A stretch of 64,000 nt of DNA from Dyadobacter sp. LHD-138 (GCF_030929615.1 NZ_JAVFVU010000003.1:248001-312000); one strand, 5' to 3'; shown: positions 37,314 to 46,457, numbered from the stretch's first letter. Notes: generated from the sequence alone by a model not told the origin. Program-made: numbers and translations.

Positions 37314-38708
37314 ATGCTCATGATGACAAGCGATAAAAATCTTTCGACAAGCGACTCCACCGACAATAGCGATTCCCGCAGGGATTTTATCAAAAAAACC
37401 CTCGCGGGCACGGCACTCCTGTCCTTTGGAGGAATACTTCCCGGTTTTAGCCCCAAGAGCTACGCAAACATCGTTGGAGCTAATGAAAAAGTTCGTGTTG
37501 GCGTAATGGGTGTTAACAGCCGGGGGCTGGCATTGGCCAGTAATTACGCTTTGCAACCGAATTGTCAGGTTGTATCCATTTCCGATGTGGACTCCCGGGC
37601 TGCACAAAAATGTATAGCTACGGTTGAAGGTATTCAGAAAAGTAAACCTGTCAACACCCCGGATTTCAGGAAAGCACTTGAAAACAAGGATATGGATGCA
37701 CTCGTTATCGCTGCACCGGATCACTGGCACGCACCGGCTGCCATTCTGGCTTCAAAGGCCGGAAAACATGTATATCTTGAAAAACCATGCAGTCACAATC
37801 CTAACGAAGGGGAATTACTGATTGAAGCAGCAAAAAAATACAAAAATGTAATCCAAATGGGCAACCAGCGCCGTTCATGGCCAAATGTTGCTGCTGCAAT
37901 CAAGGAAATTCAGAATGGCATTATCGGTCGTACCTATTTTGCAAAAGGATGGTATACCAACAACCGCGCTTCCATTGGTGTAGGAAAAGAAACGGCCGTT
38001 CCTGCCTGGCTGGACTACGATTTATGGCAGGGTCCGGCACCACGCACCGCGTACAAAGACAATCTGCTGCATTACAACTGGCACTGGATGTGGAACTGGG
38101 GAACAGGAGAAGCATTGAACAATGGTACGCACATGGTGGATCTGATGCGCTGGGGACTGGGCGTTGAATATCCGACGCATGTTACCTCATCAGGAGGCCG
38201 GTTCCGCTTTCAGGACGACTGGGAAACGCCGGATACACAGGTTATTAACTGGAATTTCGCCAATAACACAGGCATGACCTGGGAAGGCAGAAGTTGCAAT
38301 GGACGCACCATCGAAGGCAGCAGTGTCGGACTGATGTTTTATGGAGAAAAAGGTTCTCTTCAGATCGATGGCGGAAATGAATACAAGGTTTACGATCTGG
38401 ATAACAAGTTGGTAAAACATGTGAAAAATGATTTTGTCATTGACCCAAGAAACAAAATGAATCCTTCGCAGGGTCTGGATGCTATCCATATCCGGAACTT
38501 TTTTGACGGTATTAAAAACGGGTCAGCAGTCAACGCGGAAATCGTTGGCGGTCACCAAAGTACATTGCTCTGTCAGCTTGGGAACATCGCTGTACGCACA
38601 GGCGGAATGCTTGAAATTGACCCTAAAAATGGTCATATCAAAAATAACAAGGCAGCAGCAAAACTTTGGAAACGTGATTATCAGAAAGGCTGGGAACCAA
38701 CTGTCTGA
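37314..38708 (+). CDS. Gfo/Idh/MocA family oxidoreductase, Tat-exported
   Basis: 464 aa. Twin-arginine signal SRRDFIKKTLAGTALLSFGG at about residues 21-40, so the long N-terminus precedes a normal Tat core; Met1, Met3 or Met4 could start. The Rossmann domain is KVRVGVMGVNSRGLALASNY. The catalytic Lys is in YLEKPCSHNPNEGELL near residue 155. HYNWHWMWNWGTGEALNNGTHMVDLMRWGLG is the substrate-site block, nearly the same as in the protein encoded at 26758-28077. It sits between the esterase and the sugar permease genes in the LacI-controlled locus. Confidence 0.93.
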   Translation: MLMMTSDKNLSTSDSTDNSDSRRDFIKKTLAGTALLSFGGILPGFSPKSYANIVGANEKVRVGVMGVNSRGLALASNYALQPNCQVVSISDVDSRAAQKCIATVEGIQKSKPVNTPDFRKALENKDMDALVIAAPDHWHAPAAILASKAGKHVYLEKPCSHNPNEGELLIEAAKKYKNVIQMGNQRRSWPNVAAAIKEIQNGIIGRTYFAKGWYTNNRASIGVGKETAVPAWLDYDLWQGPAPRTAYKDNLLHYNWHWMWNWGTGEALNNGTHMVDLMRWGLGVEYPTHVTSSGGRFRFQDDWETPDTQVINWNFANNTGMTWEGRSCNGRTIEGSSVGLMFYGEKGSLQIDGGNEYKVYDLDNKLVKHVKNDFVIDPRNKMNPSQGLDAIHIRNFFDGIKNGSAVNAEIVGGHQSTLLCQLGNIAVRTGGMLEIDPKNGHIKNNKAAAKLWKRDYQKGWEPTV

Positions 38709-38763
38709 CAATACTGCTCCCGGACTCAGTCCGGGATTTTCCAAATCTTAACCCCCATTTTAA

Positions 38764-40086
38764 ATGAAAATTGCAACCACAGCGGTCAGGGTTGAAAACC
38801 TTACAAAGCACCAGACGATGCTATCCATTTCCCTGATCGGATTAATGTTTTTCATATTCGGCTTTGTCTCCTGGGTAAATTCCATTCTGATCCCCTACTT
38901 TAAAATTGCCTGCGAACTAACCAGTTTTCAGGCCTATCTGGTAGCCTTCGCATTTTACATTGCCTACTTTGTCATGTCCGTACCTTCCTCCTATCTGCTC
39001 CGGGCCGTCGGATTTAAAAAAGGAATGATGCTTGGTTTCTGGGCAATGGCGCTGGGCGCATTTATCTTCGTACCGGCGGCGATGTCACGGACCTATGAGC
39101 TCTTTTTACTTGGTCTTTTTACGATAGGGATCGGTCTTGCTATTCTGCAAACGGCTGCCAACCCATACATCACGATTCTAGGCCCTAAAAACCGTGCTGC
39201 CCAGCGGATCAGTATCATGGGAATCTGTAACAAAGCGGCGGGTATTTTATCTCCGATCGTTTTTGCTGCGGTAATTCTCAGACCAACGGACACGGACCTT
39301 TTTACCCAGCTCAGCTCCATGACGGATATGCAGCGAAATGCTGCGCTGGATGAATTAATTCGCCGCGTTATCAATCCCTATATTGGATTAGGGTGTTTCC
39401 TGTTTATCCTCGGAATTCTCGTTTACCGCTCTCCCCTGCCTGAAATCGATACAGAACATGAAGATGACAATCTGGCAACGGTCAATGCGGGCAAAACCAG
39501 TATTTTCCAATTTCCTCATCTGATACTTGGCGCGCTCGCTATTTTCCTGCACGTAGGAACACAGGTGATCGCGATTGACACCATTATTGGTTATGCAGGT
39601 TCAATGGGGATCGATTTACTTGAAGCCAAAGTATTTCCATCTTACACCCTGTTCTGCACCATTTGTGGTTACCTGATTGGGATTACCCTAATTCCAAAAT
39701 TTATCAGTCAGGTTAATGCACTCCGGATCTGCACGGTTCTCGGAACCATTTTCACTCTGCTTATTATTTTCGCAAAAGGGGATTTTAACTTCATCGGACA
39801 CGAAACTGATGTTTCAATCTGGTTTGTCGTGTTACTTGGTCTTGCCAATTCGTTGGTTTGGGCGGGTATATGGCCACTGGCACTGGACGACCTCGGGCGC
39901 TTCACCAAACTGGGTGCGTCGATCATGATCATGGGGCTTTGCGGAAACGCGATCATGCCGCTCTTTTATGGTCACTTCGCCGATGTTTACGATTTGCGCC
40001 AGGCCTACTGGGTATTACTTCCCTGTTACCTATATCTAGTCTTCTATGCTGTAAAAGGACATAAACTACGAAAATGGGGATTTTAA
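38764..40086 (+). CDS. MFS sugar permease (FucP/GluP type)
   Basis: 440 aa with about 12 transmembrane helices. The opening block GFVSWVNSILIPYFKIACELTSFQAYLVAFAFYIAYFVMSVPSSYLL and LFTIGIGLAILQTAANPYITILGP are signatures of the fucose/glucose-galactose H+ symporter family (FHS). It carries a monosaccharide, made outside the inner membrane, into the cytoplasm. It follows the exported oxidoreductase by 55 bp and precedes nagB, which fits a path from polymer to cytoplasmic sugar. The exact sugar cannot be read from sequence. Confidence 0.9.
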   Translation: MKIATTAVRVENLTKHQTMLSISLIGLMFFIFGFVSWVNSILIPYFKIACELTSFQAYLVAFAFYIAYFVMSVPSSYLLRAVGFKKGMMLGFWAMALGAFIFVPAAMSRTYELFLLGLFTIGIGLAILQTAANPYITILGPKNRAAQRISIMGICNKAAGILSPIVFAAVILRPTDTDLFTQLSSMTDMQRNAALDELIRRVINPYIGLGCFLFILGILVYRSPLPEIDTEHEDDNLATVNAGKTSIFQFPHLILGALAIFLHVGTQVIAIDTIIGYAGSMGIDLLEAKVFPSYTLFCTICGYLIGITLIPKFISQVNALRICTVLGTIFTLLIIFAKGDFNFIGHETDVSIWFVVLLGLANSLVWAGIWPLALDDLGRFTKLGASIMIMGLCGNAIMPLFYGHFADVYDLRQAYWVLLPCYLYLVFYAVKGHKLRKWGF

Positions 40087-40233
40087 TGCGGCAAGAAATC
40101 TGGATTTCCCCGGTGCGACTGTCAAAGCATCGGGAGATATATAGCACCAGGTTTTGTTAACCTCAGACCGTAGATCTCAATCTAAAAAAACCAACGTTAT
40201 CATTTAAATACAAATTCAAAAACAACACAAAAA

Positions 40234-41010
40234 ATGAAAGTCGATAATTTGAAAATAGAAATTTTTGAAACAAGAAAGGAAATGGGTGAAAACGCAGCGA
40301 AAATGGTAGCTGACAAAATCCGTGAAATGCAGGAAACAAAAGAATACATCAATATCATTTTCGCCTCTGCTCCTTCTCAGAACGAATTTCTGGCTGCTTT
40401 ATCAGAGGAAAAAGGTATCTCCTGGAAACAGATCAATGCTTTCCACATGGATGAATATGTTGGTTTGCCTGCTGATGCGTCTCAAAATTTCGGCAATTTC
40501 CTAAAAGTTAAATTGTTTGATAAGATCCCGTTAAATTCCATTTTCTACATCGACGGTAACGCTACCGACATAGACCTGGAATGTAAACGTTACGAAGGGT
40601 TACTCAATGAATATCCAACCGACATCGTTTGTATGGGAATCGGAGAAAACGGTCATATTGCGTTCAACGATCCGCATGTTGCCGATTTCAATGACCGGAA
40701 TCTGGTAAAAAAAGTGGCACTTGACATCGCGAGCCGCCAGCAGCAGGTAAACGACAAATGTTTCGATTCTCTGGATGAAGTACCCGAAGATGCAGTTACG
40801 CTCACGATCCCAGCCTTACTGAAAGCCAATTTTGCCTATTGTATTGTACCGGGGGAGAATAAAGCACAAGCAGTTTATAATACTTTGAAAGAGGAAATTG
40901 AAGTAGCCTTTCCCTCGACGATTTTAAGAAAACATCCAAATACCATTTTGTTTATTGATAATGATAGTTCAGGAAAATTGGGAGAAATTTCGTCGTTTAG
41001 TAAAGCCTGA
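40234..41010 (+). CDS. nagB: glucosamine-6-phosphate deaminase family protein
   Basis: 258 aa, the usual NagB length. FHMDEYVGLPADASQNFGNF carries the Asp of the catalytic site. CMGIGENGHIAFNDPHVADFNDRNLVKKVAL is the GIG.(D/N)GHIAFN.P block with the catalytic Glu-His-type loop, and LTIPALLKA is the conserved C-terminal site. The reaction is glucosamine 6-phosphate to fructose 6-phosphate plus ammonia, in the cytoplasm. In this locus it may act on an amino sugar brought in by the upstream MFS permease, though some locus-associated NagB-like proteins act on other sugar phosphates. The gene is 147 bp after the permease gene. Confidence 0.85.
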   Translation: MKVDNLKIEIFETRKEMGENAAKMVADKIREMQETKEYINIIFASAPSQNEFLAALSEEKGISWKQINAFHMDEYVGLPADASQNFGNFLKVKLFDKIPLNSIFYIDGNATDIDLECKRYEGLLNEYPTDIVCMGIGENGHIAFNDPHVADFNDRNLVKKVALDIASRQQQVNDKCFDSLDEVPEDAVTLTIPALLKANFAYCIVPGENKAQAVYNTLKEEIEVAFPSTILRKHPNTILFIDNDSSGKLGEISSFSKA

Positions 41011-41128
41011 CCACGACGTAATTTTTTGGTTCCAATCACGCCTACGGTTTACAAACATAATTCAATCGGAAAGCTAGCCGTTAAATTTGTGTCACAAAAT
41101 CTGTTTTATATTTGACTATTTTAATTGA

Positions 41129-41170
41129 AATGACGCTGCCTGACAACAACAGTTGCCAGACAGCGTCATT
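41129..41170. terminator. imperfect hairpin between nagB and SusD remnant
   Basis: Outer 10-bp stem AATGACGCTG (41129-41138) with CAGCGTCATT (41161-41170), followed by two shorter inner stems separated by single mismatches. It lies 118 bp after nagB and 12 bp after the stop of the minus-strand remnant. The minus-strand side is followed by T-rich sequence, so it probably served the now broken minus gene and may also end the nagB transcript. Confidence 0.5.
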
Positions 41171-41181
41171 GATTGTGAGGC

Positions 41182-41663
41182 TTATGCTACTGTCTCCAGC
41201 GGAACCGCATTTCGATCTGCTCCCACATAACCCTTGTTCTGATTGATCCTCCCCTGCGTTTGTGGTAATGAAACGGCCTTATCGAATTCCATATTAGCCA
41301 AATAGATTTTGGTCAATAAATGATCCGCGGCACCTTTGGTAGGCACTCCGGCGGTGTCTGTTACCGGCATCCACTACGTTGCAAACTCGATATCTGCCTG
41401 GATTTTATCTAAAATGGCCAGCGTGAATGAGTTTTAAAATCCAGTTTAACACCTTTGACCTCTTCCTGAACAAAAGGAAGATCCCCGTAATTGCCGATCA
41501 ACCGATAGTACCAGGAAGAACGGTGCCACAGTGCTTCTGCCAGGATCTGATTTTTCTCCGCCTCGTTTTTCCAGGTAATATTGTCAATACGACTAATGAC
41601 CGTATTGGCATTTTTAACCATTGCAAATTGGTCAGTTAAATGAAATAACAAACTACTAGTCAC
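41182..41663 (-). pseudogene. remnant of a SusD/RagB gene
   Basis: Two minus-strand pieces in different frames. 41409-41663 encodes TVISRIDNITWKNEAEKNQILAEALWHRSSWYYRLIGNYGDLPFVQEE, the family's central TPR block. 41182-41370 encodes VPTKGAADHLLTKIYLANMEFDKA, the next SusD block. The join is frameshifted and an in-frame TAG lies near 41374. The lipoprotein signal and N-terminal part are missing, and most of the C-terminal half is deleted. No SusC remains beside it. It is the trace of a former second SusC/SusD pair in this locus. Confidence 0.75.
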
Positions 41664-41674
41664 CTATCATCTAT

Positions 41675-41688
41675 CGGTTACGTACCCT
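41675..41688. promoter_or_regulatory. LacI-type operator variant beside SusD remnant
   Basis: CGGTTACGTACCCT differs from CGGGTACGTACCCG at two positions. It lies 12 bp upstream of the remaining SusD fragment, so it probably once controlled a complete gene whose 5' part has been lost between operator and fragment. Confidence 0.5.
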
Positions 41689-41788
41689 TCATACAAGCAG
41701 TGTAAAATTCAGTATTGCCGGAAAACAAATTCACTTCTTGCCTGAATACTGTTTTTCGACTTGGCGATAACACGCCAAGTCGAAACAA

Positions 41789-41801
41789 CGTGTACGTTAA
41801 C
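41789..41801 (-). promoter_or_regulatory. LacI-type operator of the GTTAACGTACACG class
   Basis: On the minus strand the sequence is GTTAACGTACACG, identical to the plus-strand site at 42229-42241. The two face each other across about 430 bp. Confidence 0.55.
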
Positions 41802-42228
41802 GCCAAATATATAAAAAGAAATTAAATTTTAAATAAACCAGATATATATTTATATTATTCTGAATAATTTGAAATAAAAGAAATAATAAACCTAAACTAA
41901 GGCCATAAGTTAATATATTATACTGATTAATATATTAACTTTTTTTCACTTTTGAATCAATCGTTCAAGCAAAAACTGCGAGCATTTCTTGTTGCCCCCA
42001 CCTGTTGCTCAGGCACTATTCCTTACGCGAATGTCTAATGGAGTGAACTAGATTCTATAAAAATGGGGTATGCTGGCAAAATAAAATATTAAATATCTGA
42101 TTTAGAGAAATTTAATACTAAATTAAAAACTTTATAGAAAATATATCTTAATAGCTTTCACTACCTAAGAAACGGGTACGAAAAAAAAATCTAAAAAAGT
42201 TAAAAGAAATATGCTCTTTGTTGCTTTT

Positions 42229-42241
42229 GTTAACGTACACG
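42229..42241 (+). promoter_or_regulatory. LacI-type operator before the aminotransferase gene
   Basis: GTTAACGTACACG followed by AT, 105 bp before the chosen start at 42346. The TACGTACACGAT-like right half is shared with the site at 46387-46400, linking the two operator classes. Confidence 0.6.
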
Positions 42242-42345
42242 ATAAATCTAAGCAGGTATACATCTTTCTCCGCCTTTAAATGCATTCGTTCAAGTTAGTA
42301 TACGCTAAATTACCGCTACAAGAAACGCCTAAATTCATAACCGAA

Positions 42346-43698
42346 ATGACAAAACAGCTAACCAGACGGGAATTCATTAAACGAAACGCCCTTACCGGGC
42401 TCGCATCGGGATTGCCTTTAAGCCTGATTGCGAACCATGCCTCACAGCCAGCCATTTTGGGTGGGCAACCTGCCTGGAACAAAGGCAGCTGGCCGATATG
42501 GCCCCAATGGAATCCGGAAACGGACGAAAAAGAGTTGCTATCGGTTATCAGAAGCGGGATATGGTCGCGGGCAACAGCTGTGACTGAATTTGAGAAACGA
42601 TGGGCAAATGCCGTGGGAACTCAGCGTTGTCTGGCACTTGTAAATGGTACAAATGCGCTGGTTACTGCCCTCGCGCAATTCAATATACAGGCAGGAGACG
42701 AAGTGATCGTGCCGCCCTACACTTTTATCGCGACGGTAACGGCCGTATTAAGCAATGGTGCCTTGCCTGTGTTTGTTGATGTCGACCCGGAAACCTTCCA
42801 GATCGATCCGGCGAAAATTGAAGCAAAAATAACCCCGCGTACCAAAGCGATCATCCCCGTCCATATCCTGGGCTTACCAGCCGACATGGCTCCGATCATG
42901 GCCATTGCAAAAAAACATAACCTGATTGTGATCGAGGACGCCTGCCAGGCACATTTGGCCGAATATCAGAACAAGAAGGTAGGAAGCATTGGCGATGCCG
43001 GATGTTTCAGTTTCCAAAACTCTAAAAACCTGGCGGTTGGCGAGGGCGGGGCGATCGTAAGTAATAACAACGCGTTCATGGATCGCTGCTATTCCTATAC
43101 CAACTTTGGGAACCCATACGGAACTCCCGTCGGCTCGGTTAGCACGGGCAGCACCATGCAAGGCACAAAGCTGCGTTGGACCGAATACCAGGCGGCGATC
43201 GGTCTGGCACAACTACAACGCCTGGATGCGCAAACGACACTGCGAAACGAAAACGCAGCTTACCTCAAATCCAAAATTAAAGACATTCCCGGCATTCGGC
43301 CTTACCGGCTTTACGATCACGTGACAAAGGCAGCATTTCACCTCTTCCCTTTCCGTTATGACACGCAGCAGTTCAAAGGATTGTCCCGCGCCGACTTCCT
43401 GGAAGCGCTTCGTGCTGAAGACATTCCGTGTTCTTCCGGTTATACAACACTAAATACGCAGCCCTTCCTGGCAGAAACTTTCAAATCGAAGATATATCAA
43501 AACAGCTATTCCAGGGAATTACTGGCTTCTCACAAAGAACACAACCATTGCCCCCAAAACGATCAGTTATGCAAGGAAGCCGTATGGTTTACTCAAAACA
43601 TGCTGCTGGCGTCCCGCAATGACATGGAAAGGATCGCCTCTGCCATTGAAAAGATCTATCAAAACGCTGAAAAAATTAAAACGCGCAGCAAAAAATAG
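42346..43698 (+). CDS. DegT/DnrJ/EryC1-type PLP enzyme with Tat signal
   Basis: The frame opens at 42280, but I choose ATG 42346 because the twin-arginine signal LTRREFIKRNALTG then starts at residue 5; length 450 aa. The PLP fold is complete: ALVNGTNAL, PPYTFIATVTAVL, VIEDACQAHLAEY (Asp about residue 198, for the pyridine nitrogen) and FSFQNSKNLAVGEGG (Schiff-base Lys about residue 227). Known family members are cytoplasmic sugar aminotransferases or dehydratases; an exported member is unusual. A Tat route would carry the folded holoenzyme with PLP. Operators of the locus lie upstream and a beta-propeller gene follows 53 bp downstream. Confidence 0.88.
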   Translation: MTKQLTRREFIKRNALTGLASGLPLSLIANHASQPAILGGQPAWNKGSWPIWPQWNPETDEKELLSVIRSGIWSRATAVTEFEKRWANAVGTQRCLALVNGTNALVTALAQFNIQAGDEVIVPPYTFIATVTAVLSNGALPVFVDVDPETFQIDPAKIEAKITPRTKAIIPVHILGLPADMAPIMAIAKKHNLIVIEDACQAHLAEYQNKKVGSIGDAGCFSFQNSKNLAVGEGGAIVSNNNAFMDRCYSYTNFGNPYGTPVGSVSTGSTMQGTKLRWTEYQAAIGLAQLQRLDAQTTLRNENAAYLKSKIKDIPGIRPYRLYDHVTKAAFHLFPFRYDTQQFKGLSRADFLEALRAEDIPCSSGYTTLNTQPFLAETFKSKIYQNSYSRELLASHKEHNHCPQNDQLCKEAVWFTQNMLLASRNDMERIASAIEKIYQNAEKIKTRSKK

Positions 43699-43751
43699 AC
43701 GGAACACCTACAAAATAAAATGGAGCTCATTTCTTGCAAATAAAATATTGA

Positions 43752-45077
43752 ATGATAACACGAACCAACCCGGCTTCCGAAATTTCAGAGCCGCAACAAC
43801 ATCTGACGGCAACCCCCTATTATTCAGGCTTTCCCTTGGCGCATGATACGTATAATGCCATTACCGCAGCGAGCGATGGAAAGATTTATTACGTTTTGTG
43901 CTCGGAATCTTACGAGACAGGCGGGCAAATGTACCAATACGATCCGATCACTGATCAAACATTTTTTCTGGCAGACCTTACAGAAATCTGCGGAGAACAA
44001 AATCGCAAAGCCATTCCCCAAGGCAAAAGTCACGTACGGTTTTATGAGTACGCTGGCAAATTATATTTCGGGACACATCTGGGGGTTTATGAGATGATCG
44101 ACGGTATGGAACGCCTGCCAGTCGACCCATTATCCGGTTTTGAACGCTATCCTGGTGGACATTTTTTATCTTATGATCTTACAACAGGAACATTTGAAGA
44201 TCTGGCTCTTGCGCCTGAGGGTGAGGGCATACTGACCATGACCATCGACGGGGACCGCGGCCATATTTTCGCACTCACCTGGCCCCTCGGCTATCTGCTT
44301 GATCTCGATCTGGCAACGGGTCAGCTCAAAAACCTGGGACTAACCTGCGGCAAAGGCGAAGGCGGTATTCCGGGCTACGATTACCGGGTTATTTGTCGTT
44401 CCATGTTCGTGGATCCTCGGTCAGGCACCGTTTACTTTTCCACCGCGGAAGGCGATATCTGTTGTTATCAGCCTGGCATGCAAGCGTTTGAAACGCTTGC
44501 AAATGTGGACCTTCGTCTCGATTACTTTGGGACATATGATCCCACCAAACCCGGCTCCATGGGTTATAATTGGCGTAAAATATTTTGGCACGAAAGAGAA
44601 GCGGCGGCTTATGGCGTTCATGGCAATTCAGGTTATCTTTTCCGTTTTGATACTAAAAAACAGGAAGTTACACTCCTGGATCGGATTACATCACTTCCGT
44701 CACGTAAAAGCGGTATGTTCGACCAGTTCAGCTACGGCTATCTTGGTTTTCAGCCTGGTCCTGACAAAGAAACGATTTACTACCTGACAGGTGGTCCCAT
44801 TTATGAAAACGGAGCGCGCGTGAAGGGCGCTTCAGAGATTGCCAAAGGTGCAGCGAAAGGACTCGAGAACCTGCATTTGATAACCTACCACATTGCAACC
44901 GGTGCTTATCAGGACCACGGTCCCGTTTTCTATGCAGATGGATCGAGGCCCACCTATGTCAATGCCATTGCGATCAGCAAGGACAGGGCGGTTTATAGTC
45001 TTGCCCGGTTTGCGCACGAAGGGAGTGAGATCCAGGATCTGATCCGTATCCCAAATCCTTTTGTGAAAGAACAATAA
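43752..45077 (+). CDS. beta-propeller protein of unknown function
   Basis: 441 aa, no signal peptide by eye. The sequence is a series of about 50-residue units with the blade-like pattern aspDGkIYy....YetGGqMYqYDP.t, e.g. AASDGKIYYVLCSESYETG, GTHLGVYEMIDG, FYEYAGKLYFGTH, DPRSGTVYFSTAEGDI and YAVYSLARFAHEG-like endings. This suggests a six- to eight-bladed propeller, resembling in style the oligogalacturonate lyase and SMP-30/YVTN-type propellers, but I do not recognise a named family. It is the last plus-strand gene before the convergent LacI-family regulator gene, so it is probably cotranscribed with the DegT-type enzyme. Confidence 0.7.
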   Translation: MITRTNPASEISEPQQHLTATPYYSGFPLAHDTYNAITAASDGKIYYVLCSESYETGGQMYQYDPITDQTFFLADLTEICGEQNRKAIPQGKSHVRFYEYAGKLYFGTHLGVYEMIDGMERLPVDPLSGFERYPGGHFLSYDLTTGTFEDLALAPEGEGILTMTIDGDRGHIFALTWPLGYLLDLDLATGQLKNLGLTCGKGEGGIPGYDYRVICRSMFVDPRSGTVYFSTAEGDICCYQPGMQAFETLANVDLRLDYFGTYDPTKPGSMGYNWRKIFWHEREAAAYGVHGNSGYLFRFDTKKQEVTLLDRITSLPSRKSGMFDQFSYGYLGFQPGPDKETIYYLTGGPIYENGARVKGASEIAKGAAKGLENLHLITYHIATGAYQDHGPVFYADGSRPTYVNAIAISKDRAVYSLARFAHEGSEIQDLIRIPNPFVKEQ

Positions 45078-45116
45078 CCCGCTACCGGAACGGTGATTGG
45101 TTCCCGCAGGCGCCGT

Positions 45117-46181
45117 TCAGTTGCGGTAGACATGAAAATTGGTACGGGTAACAATGTCGATTGGCATAAACTCCTTTGGGGGAGGTACTATGCCGTAAGC
45201 GAGATACTGGTAAAGGGCGATGATCCCCCGATAAGCCTGCTCTACCGGTTTCTGACATATCAGAAAATCGATCATCCCTTTTTTCAGATAAGCCAGATTT
45301 TCAGCAATATAATCATAGCCGATCAGCAGAACCTTTTTTTCTGTTTTCTCCAAATATCTTGCAACGGTCGATACGCGGGAATTCGTTACAAAAACCACCT
45401 TGATTCCCGTCGTATCACGGAATTCCTCACTAAGGCAATTATCAATGGATTCAACATCAGTTTTCCGGATATCGATTTTTCTTATTGCTGGTGCGGTCTG
45501 CTGTTTGTCAAAATAGGTCCTGAAACCATCTTCCTTTTTTAATAAATGGTGATGACCGTCGATCTCCCTGGAAATATTGACAATCAGGATTTTATCCTCT
45601 GGCTGAACCAGATAACTCGCTAAATGCGCGCTAAGATAGCCGCTGTCAAAGAGGTCAGGGCCCGTGTAATTGAGACTTTCGTTATTAGGCAAATCAGAGT
45701 CAATCAGCACATAAGGGATATTCAACCGTTTACAAGTGCGCGAAAAACTGACAGATTCTTCAATAAATGAGGGTGCCAGCAGAATGCCATCCGGTTCGCT
45801 TTGCAAGATAATGCCCGTTTTTTCGACAAAAGAACCGATAGAATCCTGATCGTAAAAATAAGGATCAATAACAATGCCGTGCTGACTAAGTTCAGTGCGA
45901 GCCTGCTCAATCCCTTGCAGCGGAGCCTGCCAAAAACTGGTTTCCGCCGAACCAATAGGGATAAGCGTTGCAATGCGAAGGGTTTTTCGGGTAGCCAATC
46001 GCTGGGCCAGCAGATTAGGCTGGTAGTCGAGTTCGCTGACGATCTGTAAAACATGCTCCCTCGTTTTCTTCGCCACGCCGGGCCGATTATGGATCGCCCT
46101 GTCTACCGTTCCTATGGATACGTTTGCGCGTCTCGCAATCTCCTTAATGCCAACCAACTCTTCCCGTTCTTTGTTCCTCAT
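45117..46181 (-). CDS. LacI-family transcriptional regulator
   Basis: 354 aa. N-terminal helix-turn-helix GIKEIARRANVSIGTVDRAIHNRPGVAKKTREHVL (about residues 11-45), hinge LDYQPNLLAQRLA (about 52-64), then a periplasmic-binding-protein-like effector domain (about 65-354, with LRIATLIPIGSAETSFWQAPLQGIEQA). It should bind a sugar effector and release palindromic operators. The matching palindromes CGGGTACGTACCCG and GTTAACGTACACG lie upstream of locus promoters, and a GTTAACCTACACA variant lies upstream of its own start, which suggests autoregulation. It ends 39 bp from the convergent propeller gene. Confidence 0.92.
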   Translation of the reverse strand: MRNKEREELVGIKEIARRANVSIGTVDRAIHNRPGVAKKTREHVLQIVSELDYQPNLLAQRLATRKTLRIATLIPIGSAETSFWQAPLQGIEQARTELSQHGIVIDPYFYDQDSIGSFVEKTGIILQSEPDGILLAPSFIEESVSFSRTCKRLNIPYVLIDSDLPNNESLNYTGPDLFDSGYLSAHLASYLVQPEDKILIVNISREIDGHHHLLKKEDGFRTYFDKQQTAPAIRKIDIRKTDVESIDNCLSEEFRDTTGIKVVFVTNSRVSTVARYLEKTEKKVLLIGYDYIAENLAYLKKGMIDFLICQKPVEQAYRGIIALYQYLAYGIVPPPKEFMPIDIVTRTNFHVYRN

Positions 46182-46247
46182 TATTCAATGCAACTAAATA
46201 GAATGCAAGTTAAAAAATTATGACTTAAAACGGTCATTTGGCGAATC

Positions 46248-46260
46248 GTTAACCTACACA
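46248..46260. promoter_or_regulatory. operator variant upstream of the LacI-family gene
   Basis: GTTAACCTACACA differs from GTTAACGTACACG by two bases. It lies 67 bp before the minus-strand start at 46181, a position fit for autoregulation. It is weaker than the other sites because the central CG is lost. Confidence 0.4.
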
Positions 46261-46386
46261 GTAAAACTATTCAGTACCTTTTTTTAATTTAAAATGACCA
46301 CCTAAGCCCTCAGCACCAGATTCGAATCCACTTTGACCATTAAGTTGTAAAAAACTATATTTTGGAGAGAGAAATATGTAAATTTA

Positions 46387-46400
46387 CGGGTACGTACACG
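46387..46400. promoter_or_regulatory. LacI-type operator before the ceramidase-domain gene
   Basis: CGGGTACGTACACG has one mismatch to the perfect palindrome. It lies 58 bp before the chosen start at 46458. The left half matches the CGGGTACG class and the right half the TACACG class, showing that both are one operator family. Confidence 0.7.
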
Positions 46401-46457
46401 ATGTATTTATATACTTTTGACTATTCCTGATTCAATTCCCATTTTGACTCCTTGAAT

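Larger units (their letters stand above)
41664..42345. other. AT-rich regulatory region with operators, no gene
   Basis: About 680 bp between the SusD remnant and the aminotransferase start. It holds an operator at 41675, an inverted pair of the 13-mer GTTAACGTACACG (41789-41801 minus, 42229-42241 plus) and a half site CGGGTACG at 42173-42180. The middle (41810-42170) is strongly AT-rich and shows no coding. Confidence 0.6.

Noticed and set aside
37203-37730. 175-codon minus-strand frame across the esterase-oxidoreductase junction
   Set aside because: Spans two well-supported plus-strand genes and has no recognisable domain.
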